From positions 124,001 through 188,000 of the forward strand of contig CACYRP010000003.1 of NCBI GenBank assembly GCA_902776765.1: DNA of 64,000 bases, in the 5' to 3' direction. Shown here piece after piece: positions 16,661-25,251 of this stretch. Within the stretch, counting starts at the first letter, position 1. Each line of letters opens with the position of its first letter. Under the pieces are notes generated by a model. That model was not told the DNA's origin. It did not search any database and was given only the letters and a program-made list of their open reading frames with translations. The position numbers and the translations under genes are program-made. This stretch comes from Fibrobacter succinogenes (GTDB taxonomy: Bacteria > Fibrobacterota > Fibrobacteria > Fibrobacterales > Fibrobacteraceae).

Positions 16661-17674
16661 TTAGAAACCGATGGCAAGACCCAGGCTGAACTTGAAACCG
16701 TTCATGTAGTGTTTCTTTTCAACGACTGTAAATGAGCCTTTGGCGTCTTTTTCTACATCGATGAACGGGGTTTCAAAGAGGTCAATAAAGTAGTTGACTT
16801 GGGTGATGAACATGACGCGGCTTGCGCGGTTGAACAAGAAACCACCGCCGAATTGCAAAGAAATACCATTCGCTTCGGCGTCATCGACATAATGTCCATC
16901 AATGCGACGATCATTGTTCGTGCGCATGCTGTAAGAGAGACCGCCACCTGCAAACGGAGAAATATTGGAAGTGTTGAATGCATAGAATGCAGAAAGCGTC
17001 AAGTCGATAAGAGTCGTTCTGTCGTCGGTATCGCCCAGGTTGCTCATGGACCAATCAAAACCGAAGAGGAGTTCCTTGGCATCGTACAAGACAAATGCAC
17101 CAAGTCCAGCATCCATTTTTGCTTCGGACGGATTAAGCGGGAGAGAACCCACAATCTTACCGCCCCAATAAGAAGTTACGCCCTTCTTTTTCGGATTCTT
17201 GGTTTCTTGTTCGGTGACCGTGTAGATATCGTCATCGTTAGTTGCTTTGCGCTTTGTGCCGATATTTTTGGCCACGCGCTGGATAATCGGGTCGAAATCA
17301 TCGGGGTTCTTGGCCTTGAGACGGTCGCTCCAAACCGGGGTTTCGTTATTGACGTCGTAAAGTTTGAAGGAGGTGATGACGTTTTCGCCAAGGCGGGTAA
17401 ATTCAGCCAAGATGAACTTGGTGCAATTCTTATCCTTAGCAAGCTTGTTGGCGGATTCGCGGTCGCCGACTTTCACGGAATCGTCTTCGGTGTAGTTCAC
17501 CAAGACATAGCGGCCGTTATCATCAATATAAGCGTTCATGAGTTTTTCGGCGGCGATGCCAAAATCTTCATTTAAACCAACCATGCTGAACGGAGCCAAA
17601 TAAACTCGTTCTGCTGCATAAATGGATGCTGCAAATGCAAGTGCCGCTACAAAAAATGTTTTAAAGCAATTCAT
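16661..17674 (-). CDS. Outer-membrane barrel protein with periplasmic N-domain (paralogue A)
   Basis: A 337-residue paralogue of the protein at 15036, strongest in the N-domain (YLAPFSMVGLNEDFGIAAEK, RYVLVNYTEDDSVKVGD, NPDDFDPIIQRVAKNIG). It has a signal peptide and a C-terminal barrel ending LAIGF. The ATG at 17674 is preferred to one two codons earlier because AAGG then lies at normal distance and it matches the paralogue. It is the first gene of the minus-strand unit that continues to argH. About 200 AT-rich bases upstream (17681-17887) have no credible gene and should hold its promoter. Confidence 0.75.
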   Translation of the reverse strand: MNCFKTFFVAALAFAASIYAAERVYLAPFSMVGLNEDFGIAAEKLMNAYIDDNGRYVLVNYTEDDSVKVGDRESANKLAKDKNCTKFILAEFTRLGENVITSFKLYDVNNETPVWSDRLKAKNPDDFDPIIQRVAKNIGTKRKATNDDDIYTVTEQETKNPKKKGVTSYWGGKIVGSLPLNPSEAKMDAGLGAFVLYDAKELLFGFDWSMSNLGDTDDRTTLIDLTLSAFYAFNTSNISPFAGGGLSYSMRTNNDRRIDGHYVDDAEANGISLQFGGGFLFNRASRVMFITQVNYFIDLFETPFIDVEKDAKGSFTVVEKKHYMNGFKFSLGLAIGF

Positions 17675-17887
17675 AGTCATGTCCTTCTTGTTTGCCCGTT
17701 TTGCTTAAATTTGTCGATTGTCATGATAGTCATGGAAATGCAAATTTTGAGTAAAAACGAGTCTTTATTTAGACATAATCTAGTAATTAGAACGTAAAAA
17801 GAAAAGTAATTTTTGTCACCGAATGATTTTTTGGGGATAAAAGGGACTTTTTTTATGTTAATATGCCAATTGGGGTGATAAAAATGC

Positions 17888-18658
17888 TTAATTAGGCAAT
17901 TCTTTTTCAAGAATTTCTTTCATTTTATGTGTGAGCTTGGTGGCACTTTTGGTCATCGGCATGTCTGCATATTCTTTTATAGAAATTGGCGCGAGAACTT
18001 TTAATTTGAATAAATACTTTTCTGTGGGGTGAATTTGCAATAATTTATCGTGTTTACGGAGTCCGATTTTTTCGTTACCGCCAAAGAAAACAGGAATGAT
18101 ATCGTTTTTTGAATAAAGAGCAAATCGTGCCGCACCTTTCTTGAAATCCCATGGTTCGTTAGGCTTAGAACGAGTCCCCTCGGGGAATATGATAAGGTTG
18201 TTGCCTTCGTTCATGGATATCTTTGCGCGTTCCAATTGCGTGTCAAAAGGAATGTTATTGGGAATATAGAGGTTCTTTATAATAAGGGAAATAAATTTAT
18301 TTTGAATGAGCTCGCCTTTTACAATGCAATCCGCGCTCGGGACAAGCGAAAAAAGAATAACTACATCGAAAAGAGATGGATGATTTGCAATGACGACTTT
18401 CGATTGAATTTTTTCGAGCGCTTCCTTATTTTGTACTGAGAGGCGCACTGCGCCCAAAATGATTGAAATTTTGACGAAAATTTTAAAAAACTGGTGGTTG
18501 AATTTTCGCGCTAATTTTTTGAATTTCTGTTCTGAAAATCCAGAAAGGCAATGCATTATGGGGAACAATACAAATGCAAGAATCAAGCTACCGAAGCCGA
18601 AAAAAGCAAAACATAATAGCTTTGCGAGAACTCGTCTGATGTAGCGGATCTTTGCCAT
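17888..18658 (-). CDS. PlsC-type lysophospholipid acyltransferase of the aryl-polyene locus
   Basis: A 256-residue membrane-associated acyltransferase. The HX4D motif (NHPSLFD) and the FPEGTRS motif are both intact. An N-terminal hydrophobic segment (LLCFAFFGFGSLILAFVLFP) would tether it to the inner membrane. PlsC-like acyltransferases are standard members of aryl-polyene loci, where they are thought to move the polyene acyl chain onto a lipid. It is the last gene of the minus arm, 5 bases after the chain-length-factor gene. Confidence 0.85.
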   Translation of the reverse strand: MAKIRYIRRVLAKLLCFAFFGFGSLILAFVLFPIMHCLSGFSEQKFKKLARKFNHQFFKIFVKISIILGAVRLSVQNKEALEKIQSKVVIANHPSLFDVVILFSLVPSADCIVKGELIQNKFISLIIKNLYIPNNIPFDTQLERAKISMNEGNNLIIFPEGTRSKPNEPWDFKKGAARFALYSKNDIIPVFFGGNEKIGLRKHDKLLQIHPTEKYLFKLKVLAPISIKEYADMPMTKSATKLTHKMKEILEKELPN

Positions 18659-18663
18659 GAGTT

Positions 18664-19341
18664 TTACGCCCGTTGCATATCGATGGCGCAGAGGAATGCG
18701 AGAGCCTGTTCTGCCGCGGTGTCGAAGTTGTTGTGTAGCTTTTTGAGGTCTGATAGTAGGCTTAAAATGTTGACGTTTTTCAGCGTTTGGTCGGCTTTCG
18801 TTTCGTCAGTGGTGAGCCTTAGAGCAATGGCGCAAACTGCGTTCGGATAAGGAACGCCTGCAACAGGCGCATAAACTTCTGGAATTAGTTCGTCAGCAAA
18901 AATAAATGTGCGCGTGTCTGCGTTTTCAACTTCGAGTGCAGCTAGGCAATCCGTGAGGCCTGTGGTGAATGCGTCTTTCCCAGAAAAAACGGCTGAATAT
19001 CCTGCGGTATTTGCTTCGAGAATTGAGGCGTTTGCGACAGATGCGTTAAAGACCGAAAGGCTGAAATGTGCTGGTGAAACCATGCCTGTGTCGATAAGCG
19101 CTTGTGAAATTTTTAACTGCTGGTTGATTTCGCCAAATTGCGATGCGAATGTCACTTTGCAAGAATCAAGTTTGTTGCCACTTGAATCATGCGAAACTTG
19201 ATCGCTCACGAGAACGACCATGCGCGAAATGTAACTCAGGCGGCGGCGCGTGAGCATCGGGACAAAGGACACGTCCGGTTTGGGGCGTGCCTCGGTCGGA
19301 ATAAAGTTTGCCATTCTTTCGATAAAAACTTGACGTGCCAT
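18664..19341 (-). CDS. Beta-ketoacyl synthase-like chain length factor
   Basis: A 225-residue protein resembling the short Ketoacyl-synt_2 (PF13723) proteins of aryl-polyene loci. It has the conserved opening (FIERMANFIPTEARPKPDVS), LTRRRLSYISRMVVL, and SLSVFNASVANASI in the region where active ketosynthases carry the Cys loop. No TACxS motif is present, so it is probably a non-condensing partner of one of the ketosynthases. It starts one base after the methyltransferase stop. Confidence 0.82.
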   Translation of the reverse strand: MARQVFIERMANFIPTEARPKPDVSFVPMLTRRRLSYISRMVVLVSDQVSHDSSGNKLDSCKVTFASQFGEINQQLKISQALIDTGMVSPAHFSLSVFNASVANASILEANTAGYSAVFSGKDAFTTGLTDCLAALEVENADTRTFIFADELIPEVYAPVAGVPYPNAVCAIALRLTTDETKADQTLKNVNILSLLSDLKKLHNNFDTAAEQALAFLCAIDMQRA

Positions 19342-19342
19342 G

Positions 19343-20446
19343 TTATTTTTTTCGGAATCGAAGGAGGGAATAGGCGTTCGGGCCCACGTTGTGGTGTGCT
19401 TCTTTCAGTTCGAATCCGGCAATTTCGATGGCGCGCTTGAGTTCTGCGTAGCGGTACATTTTGCTGTTGCCGTTTGCAATGCACGTGAAATAAAGCGATG
19501 TGGCCTGTAAGGAGTATGCGGCGGCTTCAAAACGCTGCTTGTCCCAAAGCGGTTCGAGCACGTAAACGTCTGTTTCTGGAGTGGCGGCGCTGTGAATTTT
19601 CGTTAAGATTTTTGTGACTTGTTCGAGCGAAAAACAATCCAAGAATTGGCTCATCCAGATGGCGTCTGCGCCTTTCGGAAATTCGGTCGTTTCGTCTAGA
19701 ACGTTACAGGCGACCGTGTCGATGCGGTCGGCAAATCCTGCGGCTGCGGCATTTTTCTCGGCAACTGCGATTTGCCCGGACAAGTCGATGATGGAAACTT
19801 TAACGTTGGTGTTGTATTTGCAACAAGCGATTGCCCATTTTGCGGTGTTTCCGCCGATGTCAAAAAGGCGGGGCGATTTGCGTTCTGCGAGCGTTTCAAA
19901 AACGATTGGGAGCGCTTCTGGGAATGCCAAATCGGAGTAAAAATGATCAAAGCCAAACCAACTCTTCTTTTGCTGCTCGGTAAGCTCTGAAAGTCCTTCG
20001 TAAACGGTTTTCCAAGGGCCTAAATGGGGGAGCCCTGCGGGTTTTCCCATGCGGATGGATTCTTCGAGTTTTTCTGCACCGCGATAGCAGATGTCTTCGG
20101 AAAAATCCATGTTCACTTGAGTCATTTCGTCTTTCATGAGAAAGAATCCGATTTTCCCGAGCGTGAGTCGTAAATCGTCTTCGCTAGAATCCTTGTGGAT
20201 TTTGATAGCGCCCATGCCAAGGCCCATCTCGACGAGTACGCCAATACCGTACAGTGAAATGTCGAGCTTTTGTGCAAGCTCCGAAATCGTGATGCCTTTT
20301 TTGCGGGCGTTGCTAATTTCGTCTAGAATGCCCATGTTTCTTAAGGCGCGGGCCGCCTGGAAACTGAGTGGCGCAAAAGCGATTTTTTGCGCTTCGAACT
20401 TGGCGTTTACGGCATCGATGGAATCGTTTTTATAAAAATCGAACAT
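19343..20446 (-). CDS. SAM-dependent O-methyltransferase (winged-helix plus Rossmann)
   Basis: A 367-residue protein. Residues 1-110 look like the dimerising winged-helix domain of O-methyltransferase family 2 (ISELAQKLDISLYGIGVLVE). The SAM site is LFDIGGNTAKWAIACC, followed by VSIIDLSGQ and a catalytic-region WMSQFLDCFS. Aryl-polyene and flexirubin heads are often methylated, so the aryl ring or its hydroxyl is the likely substrate. It is the first gene of the minus arm, divergent from the first ACP gene with about 110 AT-rich bases between. Confidence 0.82.
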   Translation of the reverse strand: MFDFYKNDSIDAVNAKFEAQKIAFAPLSFQAARALRNMGILDEISNARKKGITISELAQKLDISLYGIGVLVEMGLGMGAIKIHKDSSEDDLRLTLGKIGFFLMKDEMTQVNMDFSEDICYRGAEKLEESIRMGKPAGLPHLGPWKTVYEGLSELTEQQKKSWFGFDHFYSDLAFPEALPIVFETLAERKSPRLFDIGGNTAKWAIACCKYNTNVKVSIIDLSGQIAVAEKNAAAAGFADRIDTVACNVLDETTEFPKGADAIWMSQFLDCFSLEQVTKILTKIHSAATPETDVYVLEPLWDKQRFEAAAYSLQATSLYFTCIANGNSKMYRYAELKRAIEIAGFELKEAHHNVGPNAYSLLRFRKK

Positions 20447-20557
20447 GTTATCTCTGTAGCGAATTCATGAAAGAAAATTGCAATGTTAATATAAAATTAT
20501 TTTTCTATATTGCCTATCCAAGAAAAAACAAACCTTGATTGAGGTCGCTAGAAATAT

Positions 20558-20833
20558 ATGTCCGATTTGAATACCCGTATTAAGGAAGTCATTATTGAAT
20601 CCCTTGAACTGGAAGATATTACCCCTGCCGATATTGTCGATTCCGCTCCGATTTTTGGGAAGAACGCTGCTGGTGAAGGACTTGGTCTTGATTCGATTGA
20701 CGCTTTGGAATTGGGTATTGCCATTAAGGAAAATTTTGGAGTAACGTTCTCTACGGTTAAGGAAGAAACCAAGAAGCATTTTGCATCGGTGAATGCTCTG
20801 GCAGAGTACATTTCTGCAAATACTAAGGGCTAA
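20558..20833 (+). CDS. Acyl carrier protein 1 of the aryl-polyene locus
   Basis: A 91-residue acyl carrier protein. Ser46 in LGLDSIDALELG is the phosphopantetheine attachment site. Aryl-polyene loci usually carry two ACPs, one thought to load the starter and one to carry extension. A GAGGT lies 17 bases upstream of the ATG, which is farther than ideal. The second ACP gene starts 3 bases after it. Confidence 0.92.
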   Translation: MSDLNTRIKEVIIESLELEDITPADIVDSAPIFGKNAAGEGLGLDSIDALELGIAIKENFGVTFSTVKEETKKHFASVNALAEYISANTKG

Positions 20834-20836
20834 TCC

Positions 20837-21094
20837 ATGGATAAACAAGTCATTTTCGAAAAGATTAAGGCTGCCCTTATTGAAGATTTCGACTTGGAAG
20901 AAGAGCGAATTGTTCCAGAAGCCAAGCTTTACGAAGATTTGGAACTGGACAGCATCGATGCTGTGGATTTGATTGTCAAGCTGAAGTCTTTTTTGCCGAG
21001 AAACATTGACCCGGAGGCGTTTAAGAAAATGCGCACTCTTCAGAACGTGGTCGATGGCATATACAATCTTGTTCAAAATTCGGAAACCAAGTAA
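20837..21094 (+). CDS. Acyl carrier protein 2 of the aryl-polyene locus
   Basis: An 85-residue acyl carrier protein with Ser39 in LELDSIDAVDLIVKL as the carrier site. It is only distantly similar to ACP1, which fits different partners. Its stop shares a base with the start of the large fusion gene (TAATG), so the carrier and the ligase fusion are probably translated together. Confidence 0.92.
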   Translation: MDKQVIFEKIKAALIEDFDLEEERIVPEAKLYEDLELDSIDAVDLIVKLKSFLPRNIDPEAFKKMRTLQNVVDGIYNLVQNSETK

Positions 21095-23538
21095 TGAAAC
21101 CGATGGCGGGAAAGATTTTCTTTACCGCGATTTCGGTTCTGTATCCGGTAATTGTCTATTGCGGGTATAGATATTGGGGACTTTCTCCAAGACGCTTGAG
21201 CTTGATGCTTTTGGCGCTTGCTTTTTACCATTTCCTGAATTTTACGCGGAGCAAGTCGCAGGTGGAGCGTGGGCGAACTGGCATCTTTGTTGTGCTGATT
21301 CTCGTGTGTGCGCTTGTGGCGTTTTTGGCGGATAACATTTTGTTTGTCAAGTTTTATCCGGTGCTTGTGAACTTGAGCTTGCTCTCGTTCTTTGGATTTA
21401 CGCTTTGGAGACCGCCTAGTTTTGTGTTCCGCATGGCAAGCCTTCATGACAAATCTCTTGAAACCTCGCCTTCGTTTAAATCGGTGGAGCGCTATTGTCG
21501 GAATGTGACGGTGGGGTGGTGCGTCTTTTTCGTTGTGAATGGTTCTATTGCGGCTTTAACAGTTTTCGTGGGTTCCGATAAAATTTGGTCTTTATACAAT
21601 GGTCTTATTTCTTACATTTTAATTGGTTTATTTTTTATTGTGGAATATTTGGTTCGAAAAATGGTGCAGAGTACAATGCAATCGTATGTTCCGGTTTGTG
21701 ACCTGGAATTGGATTCTCGCCCGAATGGGGCGCTTGTCAGTTTTGATTCTAGCACGGATGTTGCGGATGCCGTAGGGAATGCCGCGAACGCTAGCAGTAA
21801 TGATGCCGGTAATAAGACTTGGGGCGATTTTGTCAGTGATGTTTCCAAGGTGCGCTATTACTTGGAAACGCGTGAAAATACGCCGTGGATTTTGCATTGC
21901 GAGGATTCGTATTACTTTACGGTGGCTTTGCTCGCGATGCTCCAGAGTGGGCGCAAGGCGCTTGTGACGGCAAACCGGCAAGAAGCTTTTATCAAGGAAA
22001 TCAAGAAACCGGAATACGGATTTTTGACGGACGAACCGTTTGCTGGCGATGCTGATGCGACGATGATTCAGGATGTGCTTGATGGCCGTTGCGCTGGCAT
22101 GAATTGCGCGGCGGCTGAAGATGCTGGAGAATGCGCGAACGATAAATGCGCGCCGCTCAAGTTCGGCAAGTTCGACAAGTCCAAAGCCGAAATGGTCATG
22201 TACACTTCGGGCACGACGGGTGAACCGAAGGCCGTGTATAAGTTGTTTTTGCAATTTGAAAACGAACTTTTTGAATTGGTAAAAGTTTTTGGCAATGACT
22301 GGGTGAACCGCCAAGTTTATAGCACGGTAAATCATCACCACATTTACGGTTTGTTGTTTACGGCATTGCTCCCGATTGCAACAGGGCTCCCGTTCCGCAG
22401 GCACCGCGTTGATTTCCCGACGGAACTTGCGAACATGGCAGATGAGGCCGCTGTAATTGCGTCAAGTCCTGCGTTCTTGAAACGTTTGTCTGCAGAAACG
22501 GATAAAGCGTTTTGTTTTAAATGCCCGCCGATTATTTATTCGTCTGGCGGCCCGCTCCCTGAAGATGTGGCGCGCAAGGCTTGCGAACTTACTGGCTATT
22601 GGCCGATGGAAATTTATGGCAGTACCGAAACGGGCGGCATTGCTTATCGTCAATCTAAGAATGGAGCGGTGTGGACTCCGTTTGAAGTTTGCAAAATGAG
22701 CCTTGCCGAAAACGGTTGTCTGAATATCAAGTCGAGCTACATTCTCGAAGCGGAAGGCTTTACGACAGGCGATTTGGTGGATCTTTATGATGACGGTCGC
22801 TTTTTGCTCAAGGGGCGTTCGGATTCGATTGTGAAAATTGAAGAAAAGCGCATTTCGCTCCCCGAAGTTGAAAATCGATTGAAGCAGACCGGCTTGGTGC
22901 AAGATGTGCGCGTGGTCCCGATGGTGGGCAAACGCCAGTATTTGGCGGCTGCGATTGTGCTGAACGAATCTGGTCGTGAAAAATTTGCTGGCGCTCCGAA
23001 ACTTGCCATCAATAATTTCTTCCATGATTATTTGCTGAAGTTTATTGAAAATACGGTTTCGCCCAAGAAGTGGCGCTACCTTGAAGAACTTCCGCAGAAT
23101 ACGGAAGGCAAGATTCGCATGCGCGATATCCAGGCGCTTTTTGGACTTGCGGAAAGTCCGAACTTCAAGATTCTAAAGTTTCGCAGAGAGCCGGGCGTGT
23201 TGACGGCTAAGCTCTTGTTCCCTGCCACTAGCGACTACTTTGACGGGCATTTCCCTGATTTCAAGTTGTTGCCTGCGGTTGTGCAAGTGGATATGGTTTT
23301 GCGCCTTGCACGAAATTTCTTGGATGTGCCCAAGAATCTTTCGAAAATGAATCGAACGCGTTTTGCAAATCCCATTTTGCCAGATGTACCGGTCATGGTG
23401 AAAATCAGTTATGATGCTGATGCTTGCAAGGTGACTTTTGCATATACAAGTGTTGATGGAGAAACTTCGTACTCAAATGGTTCGATGGTCATGCAAACGA
23501 ATGTCGCCGTTGTGGGGGCAGGAGAAAATCGTGAGTAA
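21094..23538 (+). CDS. Fusion of ApeG-like membrane domain, AMP-ligase and ApeI-like hotdog domain
   Basis: An 814-residue, three-part protein. Residues 1 to about 200 hold several membrane segments with LYPVIVYCGYRYW, YPVLVNLSLLSFFGFTLWRP and LYNGLISYILIGLFF, matching the COG4648/ApeG type. Residues about 215-670 are an acyl-adenylating ligase with the P-loop MVMYTSGTTGEPKAVYK (near 367), YGSTETGG and TGDLVDLYDDGRF. Residues about 690-814 are a hotdog dehydratase-like domain with GHFPDFKLLPAVVQVD. In other aryl-polyene loci I know, ApeG, ApeH and ApeI are separate neighbouring genes. The ligase should activate the aryl acid and load it on an ACP at the membrane. The AAK-type C-terminal lysine is replaced by NTEGKIRM. 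Confidence 0.88.
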   Translation: MKPMAGKIFFTAISVLYPVIVYCGYRYWGLSPRRLSLMLLALAFYHFLNFTRSKSQVERGRTGIFVVLILVCALVAFLADNILFVKFYPVLVNLSLLSFFGFTLWRPPSFVFRMASLHDKSLETSPSFKSVERYCRNVTVGWCVFFVVNGSIAALTVFVGSDKIWSLYNGLISYILIGLFFIVEYLVRKMVQSTMQSYVPVCDLELDSRPNGALVSFDSSTDVADAVGNAANASSNDAGNKTWGDFVSDVSKVRYYLETRENTPWILHCEDSYYFTVALLAMLQSGRKALVTANRQEAFIKEIKKPEYGFLTDEPFAGDADATMIQDVLDGRCAGMNCAAAEDAGECANDKCAPLKFGKFDKSKAEMVMYTSGTTGEPKAVYKLFLQFENELFELVKVFGNDWVNRQVYSTVNHHHIYGLLFTALLPIATGLPFRRHRVDFPTELANMADEAAVIASSPAFLKRLSAETDKAFCFKCPPIIYSSGGPLPEDVARKACELTGYWPMEIYGSTETGGIAYRQSKNGAVWTPFEVCKMSLAENGCLNIKSSYILEAEGFTTGDLVDLYDDGRFLLKGRSDSIVKIEEKRISLPEVENRLKQTGLVQDVRVVPMVGKRQYLAAAIVLNESGREKFAGAPKLAINNFFHDYLLKFIENTVSPKKWRYLEELPQNTEGKIRMRDIQALFGLAESPNFKILKFRREPGVLTAKLLFPATSDYFDGHFPDFKLLPAVVQVDMVLRLARNFLDVPKNLSKMNRTRFANPILPDVPVMVKISYDADACKVTFAYTSVDGETSYSNGSMVMQTNVAVVGAGENRE

Positions 23539-24280
23539 CGCGGTGAAAATTTGCGCCATCGTGCCTGTATATCGCCACGAAAACGCTTCGCGAAATGTCG
23601 TGAAATCGCTTGCTGCTTTGAACATTCCTGTGATTCTTGTAGACGATGGCAACACTCCCGAAGGGCATCACGTTCTTTTTGAGATTGCAAAAGAATTTGC
23701 GGACGTGGAACTGGTGACGCATAAACGCAATCTCGGAAAAGGGGCTGCGATGCGCACGGGGATGGATGCTGCTGTTGCCGCAGGCTTTACGCATGCCTTG
23801 CAAATCGATGCCGATGGCCAGCATGATATGGATGCCATTCCGCTCTTCATCAACGATGCAAAAGAGCATCCCGAAGATCTGATTTGCGGTTATCCAGAGT
23901 ACGATGAAACAGTACCGAAAGCGCGTGAGCAAGGCCGCAAGATTACGAATTTCTGGGTTGCGGTTGAAACGCTTTCGCTTAAAATTCCAGATGCGATGTG
24001 CGGCTTTCGCGTGTACCCGCTTGCAACCTCTTGGCCTGTGATGAAACGCTTGCGCAATAAACGCATGGGCTTTGATATTGAAATGATTGTGAAGCTTTCG
24101 TGGGCTGGCGTGAAGATGCGCTTTTTCCCGGTAAAGGTGCATTACCCCAAAGATGGTGTTTCGAACTTTAGAATGTTCCATGATAACGTTGTGATTTCGA
24201 TGACGCATACGATGCTTTGCATTGGCATGGTGTTTAGACTTCCGTTAATTTTATTTCGTCGTTTGTTTAAAAAGAAATAG
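23531..24280 (+). CDS. Family 2 glycosyltransferase of the aryl-polyene locus
   Basis: A 249-residue GT-A fold enzyme. It starts at GTG 23531, overlapping the fusion gene by 8 bases, because the conserved core (KICAIVPVYRHENASRNVV) begins there. ILVDDGNTP and the metal-binding DADGQHD are intact. A single hydrophobic C-terminal segment is present. Such GT2 proteins are regular members of aryl-polyene loci, often next to or fused with an LpxL-like acyltransferase, which follows here after 2 bases. The sugar donor and acceptor cannot be told from sequence. Confidence 0.87.
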   Translation: MSNAVKICAIVPVYRHENASRNVVKSLAALNIPVILVDDGNTPEGHHVLFEIAKEFADVELVTHKRNLGKGAAMRTGMDAAVAAGFTHALQIDADGQHDMDAIPLFINDAKEHPEDLICGYPEYDETVPKAREQGRKITNFWVAVETLSLKIPDAMCGFRVYPLATSWPVMKRLRNKRMGFDIEMIVKLSWAGVKMRFFPVKVHYPKDGVSNFRMFHDNVVISMTHTMLCIGMVFRLPLILFRRLFKKK

Positions 24281-24282
24281 AT

Positions 24283-25236
24283 ATGAGCGAACATTGGTCC
24301 GAAATAGAAGAAGTGGGCGGGAGTCCTTGGCATTTTCGATTTATGCTTTGGATCGCGTGCCATTTGCCGCTGTTCTTGGTTGAATTTTGTACGGCGATAA
24401 TTTGTTTTTTCTTTTGGCTGGGAGCCGCTCCGGTTCGTGCTCGTTCTAAAGTTTATCTTGAGCATTTGCGCAAAATGAGCGTGCACGTTGGTGCGTTTGG
24501 AACATACAAACATATCTTTTCGTTTGCGCTTTCCATGATGGAAAAGCTATTGGGTTGGAAAGGGGTTATAAAGCTAAACCGTATCGAAAAACAAAACGAT
24601 GATTTACCTTTGTTGGTTGAACAAATTAATAAAGGCGAAGGCGCTTTTTTGCTTTGCTCGCATTTGGGGAATATGGAAATGTTGCGCTCGCTGACAGGCT
24701 ATGGCGAGTATCATACATCAAAAGATTTTCGCGTTTATCCAGTGGTTGATTTGTCGGGCTCCAAAAAGTTTAACGCGCTCCTTCGTGAATTGAATCCTGA
24801 ATTGATGGAAAACATGATTGATGCGAATAGCATTGATGTGGATTCTGCAATTTGGATGAAGGAAAAAATCACTGAAGGAAATCTTGTAGTGATTGCAGGG
24901 GACCGCACTTCGGCGAATACGAGAATCCGTGTGATTGAAACGAATTTCCTTGGCGAAAAAGCGAATTTCCCAGAAGGTGCTTTTTCGTTGGCGGGCATTT
25001 TAAATACACCTGTTTATTTTGTCTTTGGCATTCGTAAACACGATTTCAATATCCGTTCGCCTTACCAAATGCATGTGATTCGCGCGAAGACTTCTCTAGA
25101 TTGCTCGCGTAAAGAACGCCCTGAGCGTTTGAAAATGCTATTGCGTGAATACACGGAAATTTTGGAACGACTTTGTAAAGCGCATCCGTACCAGTGGTAT
25201 AATTTCTACAATTTTTGGGAAAGTGTCGAAAAATAG
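24283..25236 (+). CDS. LpxL/HtrB-like acyltransferase of the aryl-polyene locus
   Basis: A 317-residue protein of the LpxL/HtrB lipid A acyltransferase family. It has an N-terminal hydrophobic segment (ACHLPLFLVEFCTAIICFFF) and the catalytic HX4E-like motif in CSHLGNMEM. VIAGDRTSANTR matches the second conserved block. In this setting it probably acylates the lipid or sugar carrier of the polyene and is not a lipid A enzyme proper. It is packed between the GT2 and lyase genes. Confidence 0.85.
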   Translation: MSEHWSEIEEVGGSPWHFRFMLWIACHLPLFLVEFCTAIICFFFWLGAAPVRARSKVYLEHLRKMSVHVGAFGTYKHIFSFALSMMEKLLGWKGVIKLNRIEKQNDDLPLLVEQINKGEGAFLLCSHLGNMEMLRSLTGYGEYHTSKDFRVYPVVDLSGSKKFNALLRELNPELMENMIDANSIDVDSAIWMKEKITEGNLVVIAGDRTSANTRIRVIETNFLGEKANFPEGAFSLAGILNTPVYFVFGIRKHDFNIRSPYQMHVIRAKTSLDCSRKERPERLKMLLREYTEILERLCKAHPYQWYNFYNFWESVEK

Positions 25237-25251
25237 GTGGAGAACATTCAG

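Noticed and set aside
17677..17910. A 77-codon minus-strand ORF in the gap before barrel gene A
   Set aside because: It overlaps both flanking genes, is Lys/Phe-rich low-complexity sequence and has no ribosome site. A promoter region is more likely.
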